From positions 148,123,229 through 148,187,228 of the forward strand of contig NC_061114.1 of NCBI RefSeq assembly GCF_002878395.1: DNA of 64,000 nt, read 5' to 3'. Shown piece by piece: positions 24,075 through 35,584 of this stretch. How positions within the stretch are numbered: the first letter of the stretch is position 1; every line of letters begins with the position of its first letter. The stretch comes from Capsicum annuum. Its lineage: Eukaryota > Streptophyta > Magnoliopsida > Solanales > Solanaceae. Made by a program: the position numbers and the translations under genes. Under the pieces are notes generated by a model. The model searched no databases. It saw nothing but the letters and a program-made list of their open reading frames with translations, and was not told where the DNA came from.

Positions 24075-24278
24075 TCTGTTTTAAAGTTTCCTAAGGTGTT
24101 TGAAATCTGCATTGAGTAAAGTCTTGTGCATGGGTATGAAACGCCCTATACTTATGGACAAAAGGTTATGAGACATTTTTAGGAAAGTTTGCTTTCTTTC
24201 AGTATTTATGTCATGTGAGAGAGAATAAGATCTATTGAATTCCTCTTTGTAACTCATCCTTCATTTCTCTTATAGACA

Positions 24279-25330
24279 ATGCCTCCCAGAAGAAACAACG
24301 GAAGAAGTAATGGGGATCATCCCACACCACCACCTTATAAGAAAAATTCCCTGAATGAACACGTTTCCCATGCTGAATTAAGGGCCTCTTTCTTAGCCTT
24401 ATCTGATTCTGTACCTATTTAAAACAACCAGCAATCTATTTTCCTAGCTAATCCAGTGGTAAAAATGACTGCAGTTAGGATTCGGGATTTCACTCAGATG
24501 AGTCCCCCTTTTTTCTGGATCCAAGTTCAAGGAGGATTAGTAAGATTTTTTTGATAGGGTACAGAACATGATAGACATCATGGGTGTCACTTTTAATAAG
24601 AGTACGAAATTCATTTCATATTAGTTGTAGGGACTAGCTCACACTTGGTTCAAGCTGTGGAAGGAAGATAGAGGTGTTGAGGCATGGCCTATCTAGTGGG
24701 TGGAGTTTTCTATGTCTATCTTAGAAAAGTTCCTCCCATAAGAGTTAAGAGAATCAAAGATTTGAGAATTTATATAATTAAATCATGGTAACATAAGTGT
24801 AAAGGAGTACTCTCTCAAGTTCACACTGTTGTCGAGGTATGCTCTAACTATGGTGGCTGACAATAAGTACAATATGAGTAAGTTCATAACTGGTGTATCT
24901 AATTGTATGGTTAAGGAGTGTAGGACCACCATGTTGTTTAAGGAGATGAAGCTATCTTGACTTATGGATCCTGCTCAACAAATTAAGGAGGAAAAACTTA
25001 AGGAGAAAAAGAGAGAGAATAAGTGTGAAAGAAAAAGTAGTTTCAACTTCTCTCAGACAAGGTCGGAAGGCAGTAATTTTCCTTAATTCCATCAGAAGTT
25101 TTAATCCCCTAATCCATCTTCAGCCAGTGTGCCAATGCATAAGTTTAGGTAGGACAGTTGGGATAGAGCGCCAGCTATTGTCCTACCAATCTGCTTTGCA
25201 GAAAGTGTGGTAAGACCCATCACGCCGAGTGTAGAGCTGGTACTAATAGGTGTTTTTAGTATGGTAAATCAGGCCACATGGTAATGGACGGCCCTGGGGG
25301 CCTATGGAGGGGTAGAAATGATCGCCAGTA
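24279..25330 (+). pseudogene. gag of element C, with tandem zinc knuckles
   Basis: The ATG at 24279 starts MPPRRNNGRSNGDHPTPPPY, a basic N-terminus usual for this clade. The capsid follows with frameshifts: RIRDFTQMSPPFF, FFDRVQNMIDIMGV, LAHTWFKLWKED, ISVKEYSLKFTLLSRYA and NMSKFITGVS. In 'Y-stop-L-stop-GLAHTWF' (24619-24651) the two stops replace the Trp and Gln codons of relatives by single transitions. At 25197-25300, CRKCGKTHHAEC is followed by CF, a stop, then YGKSGHMVMD. The first knuckle is nearly complete and the second has lost Cys residues. A Lys/Glu-rich linker lies near 24975-25035. Confidence 0.85.
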
Positions 25331-25421
25331 GGGCTAGACTAATTCTTCAGCAATATAAGCAGGTCACCAAACTCAATAAAGTGCCATATCCGGTCCCACT
25401 AGTGGACAGCCACAAAATAGG

Positions 25422-26080
25422 TTGTATTCTCTACAAACTTGGTATTATCAGGAAAGTTCTCCTGATGTATTTACGGGTGTGTTACAAGTTATCCATCCTT
25501 ATGTTAATGCATTGATAGATTCTGGAGCTTCCCATTTCTTTGTGACTCCTTACAAAGCTGTAGACTTCAGGGTTAGTGGAAAAATATTAGTAGATCCTTT
25601 CTCAATATCTACCCTAATGGGTAAGTACATTATAGTTAGTCGGGTTTACAAAATTGCCCGATCATTATGTCTTATAAAGCTACTTCAGTAGATCTTGTTG
25701 AGTTAGAGATTACTAATTTTGATGTCATTCTGAACATGGATTGGCTCCACTGATGCAATACCTCATTTAAATGTAGAAATAGAATGGTTCAGTTCTAGTT
25801 TCCTATTGAACCAGGACTTGAATGGAGAGGTAGTATTTCCGTGCTTAAAGGTTAGTATATTTTATATCTTAGGTCAAGAAAGATGATATCCAAAGGGTGT
25901 GTTTACCTTCTCGTCCGATTCAAGGACTCAAATTCATAAGCTCCAAATCTTGAGTTAGTTTCAATAGTAAGTGATTTTCCATATGTATTTTTGGAAGATC
26001 TTCCTGGAACTACTCCCAAAAGGGAAATTGACTTTGGAATAGATCTTCTTCCAGATACCTAGCTTATCTCTATTCCCCTT
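25422..26080 (+). pseudogene. Protease and linker of element C, D-S-G intact
   Basis: The ORF 25422-25691 contains SPDVFTGVLQVIHPYVNALI followed by DSGASHFFVTPYKAVDF, the retropepsin active site with canonical Asp-Ser-Gly (25518-25526). A frameshift follows, then 'FDVILNMDWL' near 25718-25750, the C-terminal protease block with Asn in place of Gly. The linker near 25950-26075 includes '[20 protein letters not shown]', the approach to RT. Of the four proteases in the window, only this one keeps D-S-G. Confidence 0.85.
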
Positions 26081-26890
26081 ACAAAATAGCTCTAGTTGAT
26101 CTTAAAGAACTGAACGAACAGTCAAAATATCTCTTAGGTAAGGGTTTCATTAGGCCTAGTGTTTCTCCATGGGGTGCTCCAGTCTTATTCATAAGTAAGG
26201 AAGAAGGTTCTCTCAGAATGTGCATTTGTTATCGTTAACTGAACAAAGTCATTATCAAGAATAAGTATCTACTTTCTAGAATTGATGACTTGTTTAACAA
26301 ACTTTAAGGTGACACTGATTTCTTTAAGATAGACCTCAGATCCGACAATTATCAGCTTAGAGTCAAAGAATGTGACATTTCAAAAATAGCGTTCAAAACT
26401 CAGTATGGTCACTTGAAATTCCTAGTTATGTCTTTTGAAATAACAAATGCCTTTGTAGCTTTCATGAACTTGATGAATAGGGTAATCAATCAGTACTTGG
26501 ACCTATTCATCATAGTCTTCATTGATGATATCCTTGTCCATTCCCGTAGTGACAACGATCATGTAGACTATCAAAGAATTATTATATAAACCCTTAGAGC
26601 TCATAGGTTGTTAACCAAGTTTTGTAATGGAAAATTTCAGATATGTTCAGTAGCTTTCCTTAGTCATGTTATTTTCGATGATGCCATTTGAGTTGACCCT
26701 AAAAAAATTGAAGCAGTCAGAAAAGGGCATAGGCCAATCTCTCCATCTAATATTTGAAGTTTCTTGGGATTTACTGGCTATTATATATGATTTTTTGTAG
26801 GGTTTTTGTGTATTGCATCCCCAATGTCATGATTGATTTAGAAGAAGGTCAAGTTTTAGTGGTTAGATTCCTACAAGATGAGTTTTCAGG
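26081..26890 (+). pseudogene. Reverse transcriptase of element C
   Basis: In one frame, with isolated stops, it reads [59 protein letters not shown], then FKIDLRSDNYQLRVKECDI and YGHLKFLVMSFEITNAF. The catalytic box FIIVFIDDILVHSR is at 26502-26543. Asp of FKIDLR and Asp-Asp of FIDD are all present. 'FLSHVIFDDAI' and 'FLGFTGYY' follow in the connection. This is the best preserved RT here; stops replace single codons rather than large parts. Confidence 0.9.
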
Positions 26891-27297
26891 AATTAAAGAC
26901 TCAACTAACTTTCTCCTGAGTCTTGGCCTTGTTAGATCGCACAAATAGGTTTGTAATTTTCTGTGATACTTCCAAATTTGATCTTGGTTGTGTATTATGC
27001 AATAAGGAAAGGTCATAGCCTACGCCTCTAGACAACTTAAACTCTATAAGAAAAGTCATTCTACTCATGATCTTGAGTTAGAAGAGGTTGTCTTTTCCTT
27101 AAAGATTTAGAGGTATTATCTTATTGAGGTTCATGTTGATGTGTTCATGGATCGTAAGAGATTATAGTACGTGTTTACATAGAAGGATTTGAATCTTTGT
27201 TAGAGGAGGTGGCTTTAGTTGCTAAAAGATAATGATATGCGTGTACTTATCATCTCGGCAAGGAAAATATAGTGGAAGATTCCCTAGTTGACTGCCT
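26891..27297 (+). pseudogene. RNase H of element C
   Basis: The reading is FVIFCDTSKFDLGCVL (first catalytic Asp present, near 26951-26998), then a frameshift, then '[20 protein letters not shown]' with the catalytic Glu. 'RYYLIEVHVDVFMDRK' follows; its Asp matches the later catalytic position. A region like 'HLGKENIVEDSLVD' ends it near 27250-27295. The domain is nearly complete apart from frameshifts. Confidence 0.8.
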
Positions 27298-28690
27298 ATG
27301 GTTAGTGTTACTCATGTTGAGGGATATAAGAAAAAGTTAGTAAATGAGGTTCAGCATATTTATAGATTATCTGTTCGGTTGTTTCATTCAGCTAAGGGTA
27401 GTATATGGGTTCAAAATAAATCCGAATCTTCCTTGTTTGCTAAAGTGAAAGAAAATCAAGATAGAGATCCTAGTTTGGTTAAGTTGAAGGAGGTAGTTAG
27501 AGATCAGAAGGTAGTGGTTTTCTCACAAGGGGTAGATAGTGTACTTTATTTCCAACACAGTTTGTGTCTTGTGCATTGATGGTTTGAGGTAGCGGATCTT
27601 ACCTGAAGTACATGGTGCATTGTGTTCCAGCAATCCCAGAGCCACTAAGATGTTACATGATTTATGGGAAATCTATTGGTTGAGTGGTATGAAGAAATAT
27701 ATTTCAAAGTTTGCGACTAAGTGCCCAAATTATTAGTAGGTTAAGGTTGATTAACAAAGGCCTAGTAGTTCACTTCTGGAGTTCAGCATTCCTACTTAGA
27801 AGTGGGAAGTGGTAAACATAGATTTTGTGAAAAGGTTGCCTCGTACGCGTGGTCGGCATGATTCAATTTGGTTAATTATTGATAAAATAACCTAATCAGC
27901 CCATTTCTTGCCCGTTCATAGTCATATTCAGTGTAGGATATGCTTGACTCTATCTCAAAGATTTAGTTAAATTATATTGGCTTCTGTTATCTATTATTTC
28001 ATATAGAGGTGCTCAGTTTGACTCTTACTTTTGGAAGGTTTTTCAAATGGGTCTTGGTACAAAAGTTTATTTCAGTACAACTTTTCATCCTCATGCAGAT
28101 CGTAAGGTAGAGAGGACCATTCAGACCTGAGAAGACATGTTGATATCTTGTGTTATTGACTTTAAAGGTAGTTAGGATGGCCACTTACCTCTGATTGATT
28201 TTTCTTGCAATAATATTTATCCCTCTTATATTAAATGACTCCATATGAGTTTTTCTATAGGAGGAGATGCTGATCTTTTATTGGTTGGTTTAAAGCAGGT
28301 GAGGCTGTAGTGATGGGTCCATATTTAATGTTAAAGGTGATGATGAATGTTTAGTTGATTCGAGAGAAGCTAAGATATACAAAGCCATCAAAAATCTTAT
28401 GCAAATGTGGGAAGAAGATATCTTGAGTTTAAGGCTGGTGATTTGGCCTATTTGAAAATTTTTTCTATGAAGAGAGTGAGGAGTTTTCACAATAAAGGGA
28501 GACTCAGTCCCTGCTTTGTTGGCCCATAGAGAATCTTGAACCTTCTTAGGAATGTAGCCTATGATCTAGAGTTGCATGAAGATTTAGTGTCCGTACATCC
28601 AGTGCTCCATGTTTCTTTGTTAATGAAGTGTATTGGTGATTTAGATATAGTTGTTTCCTTAGAAGATATGGACGTTAAGGATAGCATTTC
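27298..28690 (+). pseudogene. Integrase of element C
   Basis: The open piece 27298-27579 covers the region upstream of the zinc site (KVKENQDRDPSLVKLKEVVR). Then 'LRQRILPEVHGALCSSNPRA' near 27585-27650 holds the first His; the second His position reads Asn. 'FATKCPNY' near 27710-27735 holds one of the paired Cys. The core reads VVNIDFVKRLPRTRG, 'WLIIDKIT', a stop, then SAHFLPVHS (first Asp kept). Near 28000-28025 'SYRGAQFDSYFWKVF' retains the stretch after the second Asp, but the Asp itself is altered. The C-terminal part (28440-28640) includes 'KRVRSFHNKGRLSPCFVGP' and 'VHPVLHVSLLMKCIGD'. Confidence 0.82.
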
Positions 28691-28850
28691 CTAAGAAAAT
28701 TCCTAGTTGAGATCCTTGATCGTCTGATTTGGAGGCTAAGGAATAAAGAAGTTCCCTTGGTTAAGTCCTTTGGCAGAATTAGTTGGTTGAGGGAGCTACT
28801 TTGGAAGAAGAAGCAGATATGAAAACCAAGTACCCTCATCTTTTCTAAGC
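28691..28850 (+). pseudogene. Chromodomain of element C
   Basis: Across two small frameshifts the text reads VEILDRLIWRLRNKEVPLVK, then a region like 'EGATLEEEADMKTKYPHLF'. It is the same C-terminal block seen in elements B and D. It supports the Tekay/Del assignment and would bind modified histone tails in an active element. Confidence 0.78.
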
Positions 28851-29093
28851 AAACTCAAATTCATCTTGAGGTAATAATTCTTCCTTAGATGGACTATTTT
28901 TTATTCTCAATTTTAGTAATGTAACCATATCAAGGGCATTACATGCATTAACTAAATAAGTTCAATTTATGTATCATGTTTCAGACTCTGTTGTGTAATC
29001 ATATTCCAAGTCATTCATATGCTATATATGATCTCAGTTTCATTAGTACAATACTCTTAGTCTGACTAGCCTAATTTGAGGATGAATGTTCCG

Positions 29094-29106
29094 AAGGGGG
29101 AGATAT
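29094..29106 (+). other. Polypurine tract of element C
   Basis: AAGGGGGAGATAT directly precedes the 3' LTR start TGTAATACCCC. It is nearly identical to the tract of element B. Confidence 0.9.
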
Positions 29107-31284
29107 TGTAATACCCCATTATATTTGTAGCTCGATTCATGTTGCATGCATAAGTGGCTTAAGGCTTGAAATTTTTACCAAGTGATTGGGATTTAGTCAT
29201 TTTAAAGACCACTAAACTTGAAGTATTTTTATTTTGGTATTCTTGTCCTAAGACATTAGTTTTTGAGTTCATTCATGTTGAGGGATGTATGATGCTTGTC
29301 TCAAAGGAGTTTTGGATTTTTCTAACAATTTTTGGGGCATCTTTTGATCATGAAACCACTGGGTCACTGCGATAAGCCTATGTCGCGGCATTATTCCCAA
29401 ACTCATGAAGACTGCATCATTGTGAAGGAATCCTTCGATTGTGATAAGACCAACCAGTTCTTGATTTAAATTATTGAGGGGAAATTGGGTCTTTTCTCCC
29501 TCAAACCAAATGGTCCATAACACAACTTGAGGCATCTTTTAGGGCATAATTAGACCTTCTTATCAAAATCACTCCCAAAAAAACCCTCCTCCTTCCTAAA
29601 GAACAAATTCAATTCTTTTTTCCCCAAGTAATCAATAATTCAAGCTCCCCAAATTCAAGAACCTTAAAGAAAGAATCGATAATAGGGTTTGTTTCCTATT
29701 TTTAGAAGCCTCATGGGTTCCTTCCACTGGTCCCAAAAAACCATCTTGTAGTTTTAAAAGTATGAATTTTATTCTATTTATTGGAATTATCCTTATAATT
29801 TGTGAATTAAATCTATGAACTTCTTAATAAATCAAATTCAAGCCATGTCAATATGTGTTCCCATGTTATTCGAGTCACTTCATATTTGAATTTCAATTTA
29901 TCTAGTTTTAATCTCTAAAATTTATGATACATCGTCTAGTTATGAATTAAACCATGTAAGTATGTTGTTTCTCCCTTGTTTAACATATCCTAATGTTCAA
30001 ATTCATGTATTCTCTCAGTTATTGAAAGTTACTATCTTTTGGGTCTCTGAATTATGACTTTCTCCTATTGTTTGAATGTTGTTATCATATTTTTGCAATC
30101 ATTCGGTGCTGGCGGATTCTAAACACGAAATACCTACGTGTTTTACATGACTTATATTTTCAAGTAACAAGTCAATCAAACCATTATTTTACTATCATGT
30201 TTAGAATATTATTTTTATGCTGAGAAGTTATAATCATAGTATCATAACATATTAAACAACTAATAACTCCCAGTGTCGTTTAGTTAGGAGTAACACATAG
30301 CACCGAGTGAACATAAGGATGGCGTCTCTGCCGTCAGTAGAGGCATGAGTCGTTAGTAGTAGAACTTATGTTCCAGGCCTATGGCTCCACCATAGAATAT
30401 GGGGGGTCCCCCAATAGTAGAGGCATGCCACCTTCATCCTTTGGGACATCAGCCTTGTAAATCCATATTGTCATTCATAAGTTGGTACCCCTAGGAAGTT
30501 ACCAACACCCTTCCAACTGAGGTTACAGGTTGAATCCCGATAGCTCAGATTAGGGCATATTGGTTGTAGTAAGCTCCCACGGTCTAAGTGTAGTCTTCAG
30601 AATAGATATCAGCTAAGGTTTACATGACCAAGTGTACAAATTTTAGATGTTCAGTTGTACAGAATGCAATATTTAAAATTTTAGATTACTTAATTGCATA
30701 TTTATGCTTGGTACTGCATTCTCAATTTTACATATTCATGTATTTGTTTTTAGTTACTACATGTATTTCTGTTGGTCCATATCTCACATACCAGTATATT
30801 CACTGCACTAACTACATACTTTTCTTTGTGCTATATTGTCTTATAACATAGGTTTGGATGCTCGATTTCCTGACCATTCTTAGACAGCTCCAGTTACTTA
30901 GTAGTAGTAGTGGTGAGTCCTCATCCATCGAGGACATATTATGATTTTTTCCATTTATTTTAGTATTCCCTTATGTTCAGTCATTCAAAGTTAGTTATGG
31001 GTTTGTCCCATCAACTGCTTATGTTGTTTAGAGGCTTTCAGATAGTCAGACAGTTAGTCAAAAAATAATTGTCCATTTTTTAGTATTATCAGTTTTTAAA
31101 AACATATAAGACTTGTCATTTACCTATATTCAGTATTCATTTATTTAGTTATTTATCAGCTTATTTTCTACATATGTCATTTTATTCAGTGCTCACAACA
31201 GTTACCAGTTGATTGGTTAGCTCATGGTTAAATGTGATCATAAGTATGGTTGTCGCAACTAGGGGGTAGCCTCGGGTCGTGAGA
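29107..31284 (+). repeat. 3' LTR of element C (2.18 kb, full length)
   Basis: It runs from TGTAATACCCC to GGTCGTGAGA. The first 1340 bp match the 5' LTR; the rest is unique in the window. It includes TAGTAGTAGTAGTGGTGAGTC near 30900-30920 and GTCCTCATCCATCGAGGAC (30918-30936), a short hairpin. The ORFs at 29166-29375, 29269-29535 and 30624-30851 are chance frames. Confidence 0.86.
30918..30936. repeat. Inverted repeat GTCCTC-N7-GAGGAC in LTR C
   Basis: GTCCTCATCCATCGAGGAC has a 6-bp perfect stem and 7-base loop. A close GAGGACTC form occurs in the solo LTR near 7129 on the same theme (GAGGACTCAC). It could be a promoter or RNA hairpin of this LTR group; no function is shown. Confidence 0.45.
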
Positions 31285-33988
31285 GATTGGTATGATTCTC
31301 GATATATTTTTAAGCTATTTGTGTGATATAGTGTATTTTGGAGGCTTCGAGAGCCTCATTATGGACTTCGTGATCTTTGAATTTTCTATTGTTATATTAT
31401 TTGTTTGTGTATATTGCAAATACAATTAATCCCGAGGCCACGGCGGGAACTTGGAAAGCTTCCAAAGTTTCAACTATCATGTGGTGCCTCTGCAATCGCA
31501 TCTTCATACATGGCGATCACAACTTGTGCAGAAGAGGTAGTCCAATTTCACTAAGGGTGTGGCAATTATCATTTCCTCTTCTAAGGTTAGGGTGCACGAT
31601 TACCCACCTAAGTGTCCGTTTCCCATTCTTGATGACTTAGAAAGGTTTTATAAAGACCCCTTATGTCGTGAATTAGGCCATTTTCCTTCTTTTCTCTTAA
31701 CAGTTAAACCCTAAAATAGTGTGAGAGCTTAAAATGAATTTAATGGGTTCTTGAGAAGTTAGATTATTATCCATTTCTCGATCCTCTTATGGATTTATGA
31801 TAAAATTCACCCTTTTCTTAGTTTAAATCTTTTGATTACTTGTTCAAAACCCGAAAACCTTAGGGCTTGATTTTTAACCCCAATTTCACTCATTTTAACT
31901 TGAATAATGCTTCTAATCCTATAATTACTTGTTTTCCTCGATTTTATCTCCAAAATAACTCAGATTCTTAATTTTAGAACAGATTTCAATGCTTTTACTC
32001 AATAAAGTCTAAAAATGGTTATCTTTATATTGGACCTCATTTTTAACTTGATTTGACTTCAGTGTTTAGTTGCAGGATCCAAAAGGAATGGGGAACACAT
32101 TTTTGAAATAAATTTTTAATTTTGCCCTTTTTTAAAAAAACCCATTTTTCTGGTCTATTTTGACCTTGAAGCAAAATTTTGCAATATGCGTATCGTTGGC
32201 TTTATTTTGATGCATAGACTCAATACTTCTTGGTTTTAATGGATTACGTGATCAGTTGTACGAGGTAAGGTCATTGTTGAAGTCTTGTAAATCGATTTTA
32301 GGCCTTGAGGTAGGTCATGTCTTATGTATTTCAGACTAGGTTGGGTAATTAGTTTTTTTACAAGATGCATGTTAAGAGGATGGGAACTAATCATGAAATC
32401 GGGTATCTTTATGTGTTATGTCTATGTGGGGACTTATATATGATTTGATTGTTGGTTTTGAGATATTATGTATTGTCTGTGGCCGTGTGGGGTCCTATTT
32501 GATATTGATAGCCTGAAATACATGTGAACAATTGTATTGTGTTGTTGGATTGCCTGTTGTGGTACCATTGGTGTATGTATATTATTCATACTTTTTGGCA
32601 TATGAATTATATGGGAATTTATGAAAGGTTTGTAACAATGAGTGGATATTTGTCTCGCATATTTTTATATTGGTTGGTTGTGGAAATACACATTTTATGG
32701 ATCGTGAACATTATATCTTCATCCTCATGGCATCAAATATATAATTTCACTTGTTTGTTGTGTGCTTTATATATAGTTATTGTTGTTGAATGTGTACTTG
32801 AATTTTTTCTTATGTTATGTATATGCTTTGGAAACACTAGAAATATTGGGAAATACTAGAAACTCTAGAAATACTAGGAACATCTGATTTTATACACCTT
32901 CTCCAATGGAGGTATAGGAGAGAAGTAATGGAAATCAGTATTGGATATTGAATTTTATAGTCCTATGATGGTTAGACTGGATAAGTTTCATGGATATTGG
33001 TTCTATATGGGTTGACAAATATTCCATGGCTCCTATGTCGTGAGGCTTGCCTCTGTAGGTGTATATGGTGTACTATATAAGTTAACAAACCCTCCATAAA
33101 CACAACATCAGGAGGCTTGCCTCTGTGAGTATATACGGATATTGTGAGACAACCTCGTGCATGATAACCATTATCATCATTATCATTATCATAGTCCTTA
33201 TTGTGTTTTACATCATTATGATTGTGGTAGGATTGTACTCCTATTTCACTTGCCAACCATCTTTTCGTTCTTTCTTTTTGTACTTGTACTTAATTATCTT
33301 TTGTTTATATTTTCCTTCTTTGTCCTAATTGTATTTGATATATTGTACACTTATGGTCCCTTCTATGATTGTCTCAATATATGTGATTTATTAGAACTAT
33401 TAGTGCTAGAGGTGAGGAGTACCATTGTGTGACATTTTTTAATTGCAGGTGATGTGCCCTTAGTGTGTTTTTTGTATGTCTTATTTTCTAATTTTTCTCA
33501 ATCATCCAATGATATCTACTGAGTACAAGTGGATCGTACTCACTCCTATTTTACCCTTCTGGTGCAGATTTAGGTTTGATTGTGCCTTTATGTTGCTTGA
33601 TTTGAGGCATTGTTGGAGACTTCAAGGTAGTGGAAGATTTTTAGGAGTCCAGATATCTTCTACTCTCTTCTCTATCAATTGACTATGTCTTTACTTGTTT
33701 TTAGAGACAAAGTTGTATCTATTGGATTTCTTTTGTATCTCTTTTGGATTTTGAGTTCTACTAGACACATTATTATACTGTTTGTCACCAGGTTTTGGGA
33801 TTTATGTCTGCATTGTTGATTATATTCTTTCTGCATTTATTATACTTGTACAATACGTCTTCATCGAGAAGCCATACCTTGGGGATATTTCTGTTTTTCC
33901 CCTTTTTGTATTAGTTTAGGTGATTGTCTGACTTGTCATGGTTTGTCGCGATAAGTGTAATCATGACCCTTGATTTTGGGTTGTGACA
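31285..33988 (+). repeat. 3' LTR of element A, remaining 2.7 kb
   Basis: It begins with the second GATTG copy and runs collinearly with about 1930-4851, ending ...GGTTGTGACA. It has the same short repeats (32828-32882) and CAT/ATT microsatellite (33160-33190). ORFs at 31377-31640, 32524-32859, 32972-33256, 33125-33328, 33157-33432 and 33476-33682 fall inside it and have no counterparts in the 5' LTR. Confidence 0.85.
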
Positions 33989-34780
33989 CAACAAAATACA
34001 AAATTTGCTTAGGTGTCACTAGAATGAAATATACATCGTCAAAAGTAGTGCTCATTCTCAGTTTTCTCACAAACTAGATCCACGACTGTGATAATGAAAG
34101 TTTGGACCAATTTGAGAGTTTTCCATCTTTAAGGTTCTCTACCATTCAATAGTAATGACACACCCATATGTTCTTGGAGTTGAAAGAATCATGGACAAAG
34201 ATGAAATTGTATTTAGACTTACATTGAAGAACTAGTGGAAATTTAAAGGGAATGATTGTATTTTAGCTGTTATTAAATTCTAGGGAGTCAGCAAACACTT
34301 TTTATTGTAGAATTCATCCTTGTATGGTTAAAATATGGAGAATTCAAGGAGATTACATGGTATAAAAACAAAATATAATGAACTAAGTTAAGTTGATAAG
34401 TCGACATTGCTGGGTATATGTTTATAATTAGTAGAAGCTTTAATAACTATGTGGAAAAATATGTATATGTAGATTGTAGATCAAGATTGAGCCAAAATTT
34501 TAAGGAAGGAAGATTATGGCCGGTTTGTGGTTTCAAACATGGAATAGAGGTAGCTTGTCAAGTGGTAATATTACTTGATTTGAATCTTTCCTTATATGTA
34601 AGCTAAATTTAAGTGATTACTTTTGGGCATTACATATTATTATTGACTATTTTCATGCATTTAACCATCAGATTTGAAATCATATATATATTGAGTTGGT
34701 GATTGATTAGGTGTGACAATAACACTTTATTTTCAATACGTTTGATGGTATATCAGACTCCACCACTATAACTATGACCT
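33989..34780. other. Unassigned AT-rich DNA, right flank of element A
   Basis: I see no gene, LTR end or RNA. A 62-codon plus-strand ORF (34418-34606) has no family I recognise and no start context that singles it out. It may be the 5' leader side of a minus-strand copia element (see 34781), or unrelated DNA. Confidence 0.35.
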
Positions 34781-34793
34781 GTTTTGATACTAG
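34781..34793 (-). other. Weak primer-binding-site-like sequence beside a copia LTR
   Basis: On the minus strand TAGTATCAAAAC matches the initiator-Met-tRNA complement TGGTATCAGAGC at 9 of 12 bases, and the three mismatches are all G-to-A. It lies a few bases left of the copia LTR start. If real, it means internal sequence lies on both sides of that LTR. Confidence 0.35.
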
Positions 34794-35584
34794 GTCCTTG
34801 TATGAGGATATTAATTACACGACCCAAAATCGAGCCATGTCATATAGGCACCTCAAGCCTACATAAATCGGAGGTCACCCGATAACCCACCACAATCACC
34901 ACGTCAATCAGATGGCTCAAGTGAATCCCAACAATATAATAGGATAACGGATAACATGTTACAAGTCATAACTTAAACATGTCTAAGAACATCATTAGGT
35001 TCATCAACTAACCAATGTACCCAAGTCCAAAGTCATCCACAATACTTTTATACAACCAAAGTTTAGAAATGAATATGTCCGGAGAAGCCTCCGACAATAG
35101 CCAAACATAGTAAAATGACTAAGTCTAAAGATAGGGGGACCAAAAATGAATGTCTTCCAAAATAAGGAAGCTCACAACTCTCTAGTCAATGCATGGACTA
35201 TTTCAATCACATAATCACTGCATAGGTAAAGAAGAAGATGCTTCGTCTCTGATGTCGCATTGGGACATAGCGTCCAGAGATGGTTAGTGGTTTGAACACT
35301 ACCATGTAACACAGGGATAAGTTAAATTACCTTCATCATTTATCAAAAAATAACATATCGTACTCAATCACATTCATAACCTTATCCATTCATATAGATA
35401 TATCACGAGCTAATAAAGTTGTCAAGTCTTATCAACACTTTGGACACATTTATTCATCATACATACAATGGATGACTCCAACCTTCCATACTTATATATT
35501 CTTGCATTTATTATTAGGCATAGGACATTAACCATATTCACATATCATCAATTCAGGGATTCTACAAAAATACACATCCATTTA

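Larger units (their letters stand above)
22722..31284 (+). mobile_element. LTR retrotransposon C (Ty3/gypsy chromovirus, Tekay/Del-like) in the 3' LTR of A
   Basis: C is a plus-strand element of 8563 bp. The target duplication GATTG is perfect (22717-22721 and 31285-31289). It starts TGTAGTACCCC and ends ...GGGTCGTGAGA, so the last CA has become GA. It contains a primer site, gag with two zinc knuckles, protease with intact D-S-G, RT, RNase H, integrase, chromodomain, polypurine tract and 3' LTR. The 5' LTR is shorter than the 3' LTR. It is the least scrambled polyprotein in the window, but it still has many stops. Confidence 0.92.
1822..33988 (+). mobile_element. LTR retrotransposon A (Ty3/gypsy chromovirus, Tekay/Del-like), split by two younger elements
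   Basis: A is a plus-strand element with 5' LTR 1822-4851, an initiator-Met-tRNA primer site at 4854-4866, and degenerate gag and protease up to 6525. Reverse transcriptase, RNase H, integrase and chromodomain remnants run from 19754 to about 22600, and the 3' LTR starts at 22610. Element B interrupts pol between 6525 and 19749, and element C interrupts the 3' LTR between 22721 and 31285. With the insertions removed, the element is about 10.4 kb. The gag-PR-RT-RH-IN order and the C-terminal chromodomain remnant place it among chromoviruses. The expected 5-bp target duplication is poor (AAGCA before the 5' LTR, CAACA after the 3' LTR), which fits great age. Confidence 0.85.

Noticed and set aside
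32524..32859. 111-codon hydrophobic ORF that could pass for a membrane protein
   Set aside because: It lies in the 3' LTR of A. The matching region of the 5' LTR near 3370-3720 is not open, and AT-rich DNA readily gives Ile/Leu/Tyr/Cys-rich frames.
33157..33432. His/Tyr-rich start of an ORF resembling a metal-binding peptide
   Set aside because: It is a product of the CAT/ATT microsatellite in the LTR of A.
1822..33993. Target duplication for element A (AAGCA/CAACA)
   Set aside because: Only three of five bases agree, which is not better than chance for AT-rich flanks; I do not claim it.
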